Positions 21,310 through 28,654 of a stretch of 33,716 nt of DNA are shown piece by piece (the stretch's first letter is position 1; the number at the start of each line of letters is the position of its first letter). The position numbers and the translations under genes are program-made. The DNA is from a virus, in the IMG/VR virus record IMGVR_UViG_3300018080_008439, positions 1-33,716 of that record; one strand, written 5' to 3'. The notes beneath the pieces are model-generated. The model was not told where the DNA came from. It saw nothing but the letters and a program-made list of their open reading frames with translations, and did not search any database.

Positions 21310-21546
21310 ATGAAGAAATTAAAGTTTAAAGGAGCTGTGACATTCCCTGCTTACAGAGGTAAGGGAGTTGTGTTCCATGACGGAGATACAAAAGAAGTAT
21401 CAGATGACGTGGCTGATTATCTGCTCAATGACTTCCCTGAGAATTTCACAGAGATAAAGCCTAAGAAAAAGAAAAGCAAAAAAAGGGAAGTCAAGTCTCC
21501 GCCTAAAGACAAGATGATGAAGAAATCTAAAACAAAATCTAAATAA
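21310..21546 (+). CDS. Small basic-tailed head-region protein, unknown
   Basis: The product has 78 residues from the ATG at 21310 (AAAGGAAGG upstream; the longer frame starts in the terminator). It shows 'GVVFHDGDTKEVSDDVADYL' (a small beta-alpha unit similar to short head-region proteins that end in a Lys-rich tail) and a strongly basic tail (KKKKSKKREVK onward). Possibly a connector or DNA-binding accessory; not recognised further. Confidence 0.55.
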   Translation: MKKLKFKGAVTFPAYRGKGVVFHDGDTKEVSDDVADYLLNDFPENFTEIKPKKKKSKKREVKSPPKDKMMKKSKTKSK

Positions 21547-21558
21547 AGGTGAAAATTA

Positions 21559-22377
21559 ATGTCTCTCGACGACAAAGCTCTTATAACTCTAGATAATTTT
21601 AAATCTATTATTGAAGAAAGCGGGAGTTCTCTGGATACGCTTTTCGAGATGCTGATAAATCATGTATCCGCTTTGATGCTCACAAAAATCGGCTGGAACA
21701 TAATCTATGATACTTATATTGATAAATATTTTGATGGCAACGGGGAGAGAGATTTCTATTTACCGGAACGTCAAATCATATCAATAGCGTCTCTTGAGGA
21801 AGATGAAGTAGCTTTGACAGAGGGAGAGGATGAAGACTTTGTGATATCAGATGATAGAGACTATCTGCATAGGGTCGATGGAGTCTGGAGTAAGGGTGTC
21901 AGGAATCTGAAGATCACATACAGTGCCGGATACAAAAGGAGAGATATTATTTATTTTGACTCAGGTTCAGAGGAGCCGGGGATCGGGGATACCCTGGTCG
22001 GAGCCTCATCTTCTGCTGAGGGTATTGTGTCAAGAGTAGTTCTTGAATCCGGAACCTGGGGTGATGGGGATGCAGCTGGAATGATAGAGTTCTCATCTAT
22101 AACCGGAACTTTCACAGACAATGAGAACGTGAATATTAATGAAGGAAGCTCAAACGTCATGACGGTCAATCATCCTGATTCAACGATCTGGCTGCCAAAA
22201 GATATACAGCTTGCCTGTGCTATGCAGGTTGAATACATAAGAAAAAAATTTAAAGGAAAACTCTTTGGAGAGACAAGCCGGAGTTATCCTGATGGCTCAA
22301 TATCTTATATGACTGTTTCTGATTTACTGCCTGAAGTTGAAAAGATTTGTGAGAGATATCAGAGGTATTACATATGA
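21559..22377 (+). CDS. Head-tail connector (gp6-like) with inserted beta domain
   Basis: The 272-residue product looks like the adaptor proteins that join portal and tail. N-terminal helices (LITLDNFKSIIEESGSSLD) and 'YSAGYK' (121-126) and the closing 'LPKDIQLACAMQVEYIRKKF' are the usual body. Between them about 78 residues (129-206) are inserted: 'YFDSGSEEPGIGDTLVGASS', 'ESGTWGDGDAAGMIEFSS' and 'GTFTDNENVNINEGSS', a Gly/Asp-rich beta module seen in other phage structural proteins. Removing it restores a normal-sized adaptor. It is the first gene of the connector group, coupled to the next by ATGA. Confidence 0.72.
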   Translation: MSLDDKALITLDNFKSIIEESGSSLDTLFEMLINHVSALMLTKIGWNIIYDTYIDKYFDGNGERDFYLPERQIISIASLEEDEVALTEGEDEDFVISDDRDYLHRVDGVWSKGVRNLKITYSAGYKRRDIIYFDSGSEEPGIGDTLVGASSSAEGIVSRVVLESGTWGDGDAAGMIEFSSITGTFTDNENVNINEGSSNVMTVNHPDSTIWLPKDIQLACAMQVEYIRKKFKGKLFGETSRSYPDGSISYMTVSDLLPEVEKICERYQRYYI

Positions 22378-22931
22378 GAAAAGTCAAGTACACAGTAGAT
22401 AAAGAGAGGGCAGAGAAAAAGACCAGGGCCCTAAAGGGCCTGGGCTTAGCAGCCAGGTATCAATTAGAGAATTGGGGATCAGGGACAAGAAAAACCATTA
22501 TCCGGAATATAAGTGGAGACATCTTAAAATCAGGCTCAGGAAAATTAAGACGGAGTATAAAGCATAAAGTCAAAGGCACTAAAGAAAAATCATATTTAGA
22601 AATAGGGAGTTGGGGGGTTATTTATGCCCGGATATTAGAACGCGGGGGTACGATAAGGCCGAAAAGAGTACAGTGGCTTACAATTCCCTTACCTGGAGTT
22701 AAGGGCAGGGCAAGGAATTTTAGAAACACCTTTTTTCTTAAATCCAAGAAAGGGAATCTTCTTTTGATGCAGAGAGAAATTAACAAAATCAAACCTTTGT
22801 TTGTTTTGAAAAAGAGAGTAGACATCCCGGCTTTTCAATGGTTGGAAACTTCTATTGATGAGAGGAGATTGGCTTTAAGGAAAATGATGAGTAAAAGTGA
22901 ATTGCTCAGAATAGCAGGGAGGTTGACATGA
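22374..22931 (+). CDS. Tail completion / head closure protein (HK97 gp10-like)
   Basis: The 185-residue basic product reads 'GLGLAARYQLENWGSGTRKT', then 'YLEIGSWGVIYARILERGGT' with 'IRPKRVQWLTIPLPG', the pattern of HK97 gp10-like neck proteins, where a 'YA...E.GG' strand is conserved. It overlaps both neighbours by 4 nt. It should join head and tail or finish the tail's upper end. The exact step (stopper or completion protein) cannot be told from sequence. Confidence 0.75.
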   Translation: MRKVKYTVDKERAEKKTRALKGLGLAARYQLENWGSGTRKTIIRNISGDILKSGSGKLRRSIKHKVKGTKEKSYLEIGSWGVIYARILERGGTIRPKRVQWLTIPLPGVKGRARNFRNTFFLKSKKGNLLLMQREINKIKPLFVLKKRVDIPAFQWLETSIDERRLALRKMMSKSELLRIAGRLT

Positions 22932-23404
22932 GTTCACCGGATAGTCCATTAAGGCTTCAAGTCGTAAACCGCTTTGTTGCTGTTTTGGAGGCAATAACAG
23001 CAGGAAGTAATTACTTCTATACGCCTTATGAGGTTGTGAAAAGGATTATCCTCCCGGAAGAAACGAATGGAACTCCTACTTATATGGTGATCCCAGAAGG
23101 CGGAGGCAATATCGAATTTGGTGGAACTGAGCTATATGATGAGACCCTCAGGATTGTCGTTCATGGAATCGTGGCTGATAACGTGGATATTGTGACCAGG
23201 ATGGAGAGGGCAATAAGAGATATCAGGAAAGCTATAAACGATGATTCAAAGTCCGGAACTCCAGGATCCTTGAGTGTCCTTTGTGTTCAAGTCCGGATAT
23301 TAGAGCCTCCTGAGACAGATGGAGGGGCTTTTTCAGTAATAGGCAAAGGCTATTTTGCGCAGCCCTTCGAGGTCACAATCTCCGGGGATTTTGGAGAATT
23401 ATAA
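22928..23404 (+). CDS. Putative tail terminator protein
   Basis: The 158-residue product follows GGGAGG. 'LRLQVVNRFVAVLEAITAGS', 'YMVIPEGGGNIEFG' and 'ETLRIVVHGIVADNVDIVTRMERAIRDI' (in consecutive pieces) resemble lambda gpU-type tail terminators, whose hexamer caps the finished tail. Its order (connector, completion, terminator, then tube) is the usual one. The match is from fold pattern and position only. Confidence 0.7.
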   Translation: MSSPDSPLRLQVVNRFVAVLEAITAGSNYFYTPYEVVKRIILPEETNGTPTYMVIPEGGGNIEFGGTELYDETLRIVVHGIVADNVDIVTRMERAIRDIRKAINDDSKSGTPGSLSVLCVQVRILEPPETDGGAFSVIGKGYFAQPFEVTISGDFGEL

Positions 23405-23593
23405 ATGATAAAGAAGTTTAGGCAATGGATCTTAAAGCGCCGGCTGAAACAGGCGGTCCGGGTTTTATTAAGAATAGATAGAAGCATGAAATCATTAGAG
23501 TGGCCCCGTTGGAAAAGAAAACAATTCTGGAAGGATTTTATAAAATCCCCAGAATTCAGAAAAAAATTCTTTTCAAATATTGGGAATATATAG
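23405..23593 (+). CDS. Small very basic protein between tail terminator and tube genes
   Basis: The 62-residue frame starts right after the terminator gene's stop, with GGAG 8 nt before the ATG. The product (MIKKFRQWILKRRLKQAVRVL, then PRWKRKQFWKDF) is rich in Arg, Lys and Trp. No family is recognised. It could be a helical accessory of the tail neck or a nucleic-acid-binding peptide. Its presence is supported by an open, well-placed frame only. Confidence 0.5.
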   Translation: MIKKFRQWILKRRLKQAVRVLLRIDRSMKSLEWPRWKRKQFWKDFIKSPEFRKKFFSNIGNI

Positions 23594-23609
23594 ATTTGGA
23601 GGTGCAAAC

Positions 23610-23792
23610 ATGAAAATTAAATGGCTTAAAGAAAGACAATACAGCCGATGGGGCTTGATTGAAACAGGAAAAATTATAGATACCAGCAGGAAGAAAATCC
23701 CAAAAGAAGTGGCAGAGAAATGGATTGATGAGGGATGGGCTTCTGAAGTTAAGCCTCAAAAAGTTAAAAAATCAAAAGACGGAGGTAAATAA
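23610..23792 (+). CDS. Small tail-region protein, unknown
   Basis: The product has 60 residues from the ATG at 23610 (TTTGGAGG 6-7 nt upstream; an earlier ATG at 23580 overlaps the previous gene). 'MKIKWLKERQYSRWGLIETG' and 'VAEKWIDEGWASEV' resemble short proteins that carry a 'A..WI..G.A' helix near tail tube genes. Its function is unknown. A basic tail (KVKKSKDGGK) ends it 2 nt before the tube gene. Confidence 0.55.
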   Translation: MKIKWLKERQYSRWGLIETGKIIDTSRKKIPKEVAEKWIDEGWASEVKPQKVKKSKDGGK

Positions 23793-23794
23793 AA

Positions 23795-24829
23795 ATGGGA
23801 GATATCGAAAAGAGACTCAATACGACAGCTTTCAAGAAAGCAAGTACCTGGGGAACTGAAGTTGACGTGGATGCAGCCGGTACCGGGATCCTTCCGCTCA
23901 ATCCAGGAGCCATAAAGCATGGGATAGTGGCGATAGAAGATAAAGCAGCCAGCGCATTTGAGCATGATCTGGATCAGGGCGATTTTGAAGCAGTAGATTT
24001 TGGCCTTGAATTTGACCTGCGTTATGAAGGTCTAGGCACATTGATTGCCATAATCATGGGGACTGCCGGAGCTCCTTCTCAACAGGAAGCAACTGATGCC
24101 TATCTGCATACACTTCAATTGGCCAATTCTATAGCTGGATTATTCGGGACATATGCCACTGAGAAAAAGGATAAAATCCACGTTGTTCCTTCAGTGAAGC
24201 CTTATAAGATAACCCTTGCTCCTGACAGCGGAAAGGTTAAAGCTACGATTAATTGCCTTGGAAACAAAGTCATTGATGATTCCTCTGTAATTACCGGGAT
24301 GACCAGTGTTACGGTTCCGGATCTTCATAATCGAACTCTAGCCAGACATGGTGTATTCAGAATGAATGCGCAAGATGGAGCTGCCCTTGGAAGCGGAGAT
24401 AAGATCAAGATTAAAGATTTCACCATTGAAATTGAACGTCGAAGTATGTCACAGCATTATGAATCAGAGAACCGTTCTATTATCGAACCCCTTGAGGAAG
24501 ATAAACCCTTAGTAAAAGTGACCCTAAATTTCAACCGGATGGATGATACCAATAAGGCTTATTTCAGCGATTGGAACTCTGAGAATGAAAAGAAAATGGA
24601 TATTGTGTTCACGGGTGCAGTTATTGAGGGAGCATACAGTTACTATCACAAACTACAGTTTCCAAGACTGAAGATTGAAGATGTGGATTATCCGGATGAT
24701 AACATCATTCCAGCCAGCATGGTATTAAGAGGGCTTCTTGCTGATGCAGCTCCTACCGGAATGGATGGAATCACCAAACCATTGCAGTGGGACATAATGA
24801 ACAAGAAAACCACTGATATGTTGGCATAA
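23795..24829 (+). CDS. Major tail tube protein
   Basis: The 344-residue product starts after GGAGG. 'FKKASTWGTEVDVDAAGTGI', 'FDLRYEGLGTLIAIIMGTAG', 'VKPYKITLAPDSGKVKAT' and 'ERRSMSQHYESENRSIIEPL' fit a siphophage tail tube protein, long enough to hold an extra beta domain. Repeats of it stack into the non-contractile tube. No sheath gene is present nearby, so the tail is siphovirus-like. It is followed by chaperones and tape measure, the universal order. Confidence 0.85.
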   Translation: MGDIEKRLNTTAFKKASTWGTEVDVDAAGTGILPLNPGAIKHGIVAIEDKAASAFEHDLDQGDFEAVDFGLEFDLRYEGLGTLIAIIMGTAGAPSQQEATDAYLHTLQLANSIAGLFGTYATEKKDKIHVVPSVKPYKITLAPDSGKVKATINCLGNKVIDDSSVITGMTSVTVPDLHNRTLARHGVFRMNAQDGAALGSGDKIKIKDFTIEIERRSMSQHYESENRSIIEPLEEDKPLVKVTLNFNRMDDTNKAYFSDWNSENEKKMDIVFTGAVIEGAYSYYHKLQFPRLKIEDVDYPDDNIIPASMVLRGLLADAAPTGMDGITKPLQWDIMNKKTTDMLA

Positions 24830-24842
24830 GGAGTGAGAGAAA

Positions 24843-25214
24843 GTGGCTGAACTTAAAAAGAAAATTCAACCGGTTTCTAATTGGGTGACCTTTAAGCTCA
24901 AGACAGATAAGCTCGAACCACCGGAAATCAAATTGAAACTGGCTCCTGTAAACCGTTACATCGAATCCACAACTATGGTCCAGAGAGCTGGCGCCACTAA
25001 ACGTATGACACAGGCTGTGGTAAATGCGATCCTTAATTCCATAGTGGACTGGGATATTACGGAGAATGGAGAGAAGATTGAGCTTACAGATGAGAACATC
25101 GCAGGGGTCATGATTCCTTTATTGGGTGAAGTAATCCAGGGCACCAAGAGAATGCTTCTAGGATTTAAGATTTTTGAATACATATCCAATGAGGAGAATT
25201 TCTTAAAAAATTAG
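24843..25214 (+). CDS. Tail assembly chaperone, G-like (zero-frame product)
   Basis: The 123-residue product starts at a GTG after AAGGAG. It is a helical, charged chaperone-like protein ('LAPVNRYIESTTMVQRAGAT', 'AILNSIVDWDITENGEKIEL') placed between tube and tape measure, the position of lambda gpG. It binds the tape measure protein during tail assembly. Its last codons hold a slippery A-AAA-AAT (25205-25211) immediately before the TAG, so a fraction of ribosomes should shift -1 and make the longer GT product. Confidence 0.85.
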   Translation: MAELKKKIQPVSNWVTFKLKTDKLEPPEIKLKLAPVNRYIESTTMVQRAGATKRMTQAVVNAILNSIVDWDITENGEKIELTDENIAGVMIPLLGEVIQGTKRMLLGFKIFEYISNEENFLKN

Positions 25215-25276
25215 AAACCTATCTATGCTATTACCGCGAGGTCCGCAACCTCCTTACAGCCGAGCATAGCCATAGG
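25205..25276 (+). promoter_or_regulatory. Programmed -1 frameshift signal (slippery site and stem-loop)
   Basis: The heptamer A AAA AAT lies at 25205-25211 in the zero frame, just before the TAG at 25212-25214. A 6-nt spacer leads to a strong stem: CCTAT (25218-25222) with ATAGG (25272-25276) and CTATGCT (25223-25229) with AGCATAG (25263-25269), a 2-nt bulge between. Inside is a second hairpin GAGGT (25238-25242) with ACCTC (25248-25252). Slippery site, spacing and stem match the requirements for -1 frameshifting. Confidence 0.9.
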
Positions 25277-25558
25277 AGATACATCGAAGGCTGTGAAAAT
25301 TGCGAGGTGAACCGGAGATGGGAAAAGATGAGTGAGTTTGAACAGTTCGTTCATAACTGGTATTTCGAGAACGTCAATCTTTTTACCCTTGAGACCGGGA
25401 TGCTTTCAGAGCTTATTCGAGAGCTGGATCTGCAGGGAATCACAAAAAGACTTTTCCTCCGGGCTTGTAATCTTATCTATCAGTTTCAGAAATCCATAGA
25501 AAAAGAAATGATTGAGAAGGAAATAGAAAAACAGAAAAGAGAGGCCAAGAATGGCTGA
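25211..25558 (+). CDS. Tail assembly chaperone T segment, made as GT by -1 frameshift
   Basis: This reading frame has no credible start of its own: the only in-frame GTG (25307) lacks a ribosome site, and open coding extends upstream to the slip site. After a -1 shift at 25205-25211 the zero-frame protein continues as 'KLETYLCYYREVRNLLTAEH' then 'RRYIEGCENCEVNRRWEKMS' and onward, giving a 238-residue fusion. This repeats the conserved gpG/gpGT arrangement of long-tailed phages. The T part (115 residues) is helical with 'FEQFVHNWYFENVNLFTLET' and a coiled tail. It is thought to recruit tube subunits to the tape measure. An independent 83-residue gene from 25307 is the alternative. Confidence 0.85.
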   Translation, partial: LETYLCYYREVRNLLTAEHSHRRYIEGCENCEVNRRWEKMSEFEQFVHNWYFENVNLFTLETGMLSELIRELDLQGITKRLFLRACNLIYQFQKSIEKEMIEKEIEKQKREAKNG

Positions 25559-27557
25559 CATACGCTATGTAATTACAGCTGATTCAAAGGGCGCGGTGAA
25601 GTCTGTCCAGAAATTGGATAAGCAGATTGATAAGATGCCTCAGACTGCCAAAAAGGCAGAATCAGGGATGAAGAATCTTTGGCTCCAGGTAGGAGCTGGG
25701 ATAGCTGCAGCTCAAGGTGTTATCAGGGGCCTTAAAGGTCTGATTCGGTTTATGGGCGATACAATTGACAAGGCCAAAGAACAGGAAAAAGCAGAGATAG
25801 CAATGGAAGCAGCTTTAAAAACTACAGGCAGAGAGATCACAAAAAACAGTGAACATTACAGGCGTTATGCCTCATCTATTCAGAAAGTCACTATGTTTGG
25901 GGATGAAGAGATACTTAAATCCCAGGCACTATTATTGCAGCTTACAGATTTAAGAAAAGATGGAATAGACAAGGCCACTGAAGCTGCTGTGGGGCTAGCC
26001 ACAGTCTATGACCAGGATTTATCCGCTGCCACTGTGCTGGTTGGTAAAGCCCTTGCCGGTAATTTTGGGGCCTTGAGCCGGTACGGGATCCAGGTTGATA
26101 AGAATTTATCTGCTTCTGAAAAACAGGTCTCATTATTAGAGCAGTTGGGTGTTATGTACGGCCGGGCCAAAGAAGAAACATTATCTTTTGCCGGGATTCA
26201 GAAGCAATTGACTAATCTCTGGGGAGATATGCAGGAACAGTTAGGGGAAGCTGTTACAGAGAGTAAAGAACTCAGGATGCAGATGTTTCTTTTTAAAGAA
26301 ACAATGCAAGCTATTGTTGATAGTGGGGTTATTTCTGATTTTGCTAAATCATTAGAAAATATTTCTAATTATGTTCCTATTTTAAAAATGCTCAAGGGAA
26401 GCATGGCTCTTATTAGTACAGAAATTATTGAAATGGCCATAGCAGAAAAAAATCTCCGGGAAGCCACAGATAATGCCATGCAATCTGTAGAAGGCCTGGC
26501 CGGATGGGCAAAAACATTAGGGTTGAATATAGATGGAATAGTTCCTTTTTTTGAAGATTTAGAAGGAGCGGAAGACGGTGCAGCAGGCAAAGGTGATAAG
26601 TTGGCTGGGACCATTTCTAAAATAAATACTGAAATAAAAAAACTCCCTACACCAATGGAGATTATGGAAGAGGCATTCGAAGATACTAATGACGTAATAG
26701 AGGAAGCTGAACTTCAATTTGAAGATTTTGGTGAGACAGGAGGAGATGTTATACAAGGCCTTCTGACTGATGTGGAAACAGTTAAGCCGGCTATGCAAGA
26801 ACATATGGCCCAACTTATTTCAAGCTGGACTTATCAATGGAAATTATTCAGTCAACAGGCAAAACAGGTCTGGTTCGAAATCGCTCAATGGGCTAATTAT
26901 GCTATCGGGAGCGTCAATGCCTCCTTTAACCAGATGCACACCAATGAAATGATCCGAATCGACAACGAACAAAAGAAAAGACAATCAGCTATTGATACCT
27001 GGTATGAACAGCAGAAGCAGGCCATTATGAACAACATAACAGATGAAACAGAGAGAGAAGCTGCTCTTGAAAAACTAGAGGAAGAAAGGCGTGCTAAAGA
27101 AGCAGCTCTGCAAGAACAAATGGAAGCTAAGAGAAAAGCAGCTAAAAGGGCGCAGGCGAAAAGAGATAAGGCTGTAGCTTTGATGCAGGCCATAGTCAAT
27201 ACAGCATCAGCAGTGGTAGAGGCTCTGCCGAATTTAATTCTGGCTGGTATTGTGGGGGCTATGGGAGCTGCGCAAATCGCATTAATCGCATCACAGCCAA
27301 TACCCCTGGCCAAAGGTGGAATCATAGATAGGCCGACTTTTCTTGCCGGTGAAGCAGGGAAAGAGGCTGTCATACCACTTGAGAGTTCTAGGGGGAAAGA
27401 CATCATAAGAGAAACTTTCAGGGAAACAAATAGGCCGATTTACATAACAGTTCAAAATAAAATTGATGAAAACTGGTTTCGGAAAAAGGTCACAAAGATT
27501 ATAGAGCAGGAAAGTAAACTAGGCCGGCTTAAAATTAATCCAAAGGCAGTGCATTAA
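25551..27557 (+). CDS. Tape measure protein
   Basis: The 668-residue product is largely helical, with hydrophobic stretches near 45-70 (VGAGIAAAQGVIRGLKGLI) and about 543-582, a coiled coil about 465-545 (EEERRAKEAALQEQMEAKRK), and the typical end 'PLAKGGIIDRPTFLAGEAGK' followed by EAVIPLE. The tape measure sets tail length and is ejected with the DNA. At the known rule of about 0.15 nm per residue the tail would be near 100 nm. There is no lytic domain. It overlaps the T segment by 8 nt with GAGG upstream. Confidence 0.9.
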   Translation: MADIRYVITADSKGAVKSVQKLDKQIDKMPQTAKKAESGMKNLWLQVGAGIAAAQGVIRGLKGLIRFMGDTIDKAKEQEKAEIAMEAALKTTGREITKNSEHYRRYASSIQKVTMFGDEEILKSQALLLQLTDLRKDGIDKATEAAVGLATVYDQDLSAATVLVGKALAGNFGALSRYGIQVDKNLSASEKQVSLLEQLGVMYGRAKEETLSFAGIQKQLTNLWGDMQEQLGEAVTESKELRMQMFLFKETMQAIVDSGVISDFAKSLENISNYVPILKMLKGSMALISTEIIEMAIAEKNLREATDNAMQSVEGLAGWAKTLGLNIDGIVPFFEDLEGAEDGAAGKGDKLAGTISKINTEIKKLPTPMEIMEEAFEDTNDVIEEAELQFEDFGETGGDVIQGLLTDVETVKPAMQEHMAQLISSWTYQWKLFSQQAKQVWFEIAQWANYAIGSVNASFNQMHTNEMIRIDNEQKKRQSAIDTWYEQQKQAIMNNITDETEREAALEKLEEERRAKEAALQEQMEAKRKAAKRAQAKRDKAVALMQAIVNTASAVVEALPNLILAGIVGAMGAAQIALIASQPIPLAKGGIIDRPTFLAGEAGKEAVIPLESSRGKDIIRETFRETNRPIYITVQNKIDENWFRKKVTKIIEQESKLGRLKINPKAVH

Positions 27558-28654
27558 TGGAAAAAACCCGTATTGTATATAAAAATTACTGGAGGGATGG
27601 TAATATATTCGATTATTCATCCCAGCATCCCCAGCATCCGGCCATAGACTCTCAACTGGATACATTATTGCAATTTTACAGGAGCCGATATGGAACAGGA
27701 TCCGGCAATGGGCTCTTTGTCATAGACTCAAGCAATAAGTATATTGATTTTGATGAGGGCGGTGCAGAAATGACTGCTGTCCTCACTGAAGGCACTTATA
27801 ATGGAAACTCCCTTGCAGCAGAGGTCCAAACCCAATTAAATGCACAGAGCGGTGGATTCACTGCTTCTTATTCGGAAACAGATGCAAGATTTACTATTTC
27901 AGACAGCGGTGCTTTTACCCTGCGGTGGAATACCGGAACAAACAGCGCGAACAGTGCTGGCTCCACTTTAGGTTTTGATGTATCTGCAGATGACAGTGGA
28001 TCCAGTTCTTATGAATCGGATTATAGACGGATCCATTATCCGGCTTGTTATGCTTCCAATAATTTAAGTGGAGCCTACAGCATAGATTTTATTGCCATCC
28101 TGAACCATAACATATCCAGTTCAGCAACCATCAAAGCCATAGGAGCTGATGATGAAGATTTCACAACCAATAAGGTTGAGGAAATTGTTACTTATAATGA
28201 GAATGATATATTTTATTTCTTTGATTCTGCTGAAACAAAACAGTACTGGAAAATAGAAATCCAGGATCCTGCCAATCCCAATTCTTATATCCAATATGGT
28301 CATATATTATTAGGGACTTACACAGAGTTAAATAAAGCTTATGGCAAGGACCATGAAGACGGTCCAGAAGATAGAAGTGAAGAAGAATACTCCAGTTCTC
28401 TTGTTCTTTATGGAGAGAAAAAAGAATCTTTACAGACCTGGACACTTCCATATATCGGGCTTAATGATGCTTCAAAAAGCTACATAAAAGATATGCTTGA
28501 GGAAGTAGGCAGGGTTAAATCTTGGATTATCTGTTTTGATTACACTAGCCCTAACAGTAATTCTTATTATGTGAGAAACGCAGAAATCATCAAGCCTCAA
28601 TATAAGCACGTAGACAATTGGAATTGGACTGCCAGTATTATTGAGGTGTTGTAG
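27557..28654 (+). CDS. Distal tail-like protein with inserted beta domain
   Basis: The 365-residue product starts in a TAATG overlap with the tape measure stop. It follows the tape measure, the place of distal tail proteins. About residues 53-156 are an extra domain ('FVIDSSNKYIDFDEGGAEMT', 'EGTYNGNSLAAEVQTQLNAQ', 'DARFTISDSGAFTLRWNTGT'), a module common in phage structural proteins. The rest holds 'SIDFIAILNHNISSSATIKA', 'YWKIEIQDPANPNSYIQYGH' and the last strands 'WNWTASIIEVL', which fit a jellyroll-like tail-tip protein. Probable role: the ring joining tail tube and tip. Confidence 0.7.
   Translation: MEKTRIVYKNYWRDGNIFDYSSQHPQHPAIDSQLDTLLQFYRSRYGTGSGNGLFVIDSSNKYIDFDEGGAEMTAVLTEGTYNGNSLAAEVQTQLNAQSGGFTASYSETDARFTISDSGAFTLRWNTGTNSANSAGSTLGFDVSADDSGSSSYESDYRRIHYPACYASNNLSGAYSIDFIAILNHNISSSATIKAIGADDEDFTTNKVEEIVTYNENDIFYFFDSAETKQYWKIEIQDPANPNSYIQYGHILLGTYTELNKAYGKDHEDGPEDRSEEEYSSSLVLYGEKKESLQTWTLPYIGLNDASKSYIKDMLEEVGRVKSWIICFDYTSPNSNSYYVRNAEIIKPQYKHVDNWNWTASIIEVL

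Noticed and set aside
25307-25558. Independent 83-residue gene starting at a GTG
   Set aside because: No ribosome site there; the frame is open upstream to the slip site, so it is best read as the frameshifted C-terminal part.
26897-27406. 169-residue minus-strand frame opposite the tape measure gene
   Set aside because: Antisense to the repeated coiled-coil region of a well-supported gene, low-complexity Ala/Ser/Leu composition, no ribosome site.
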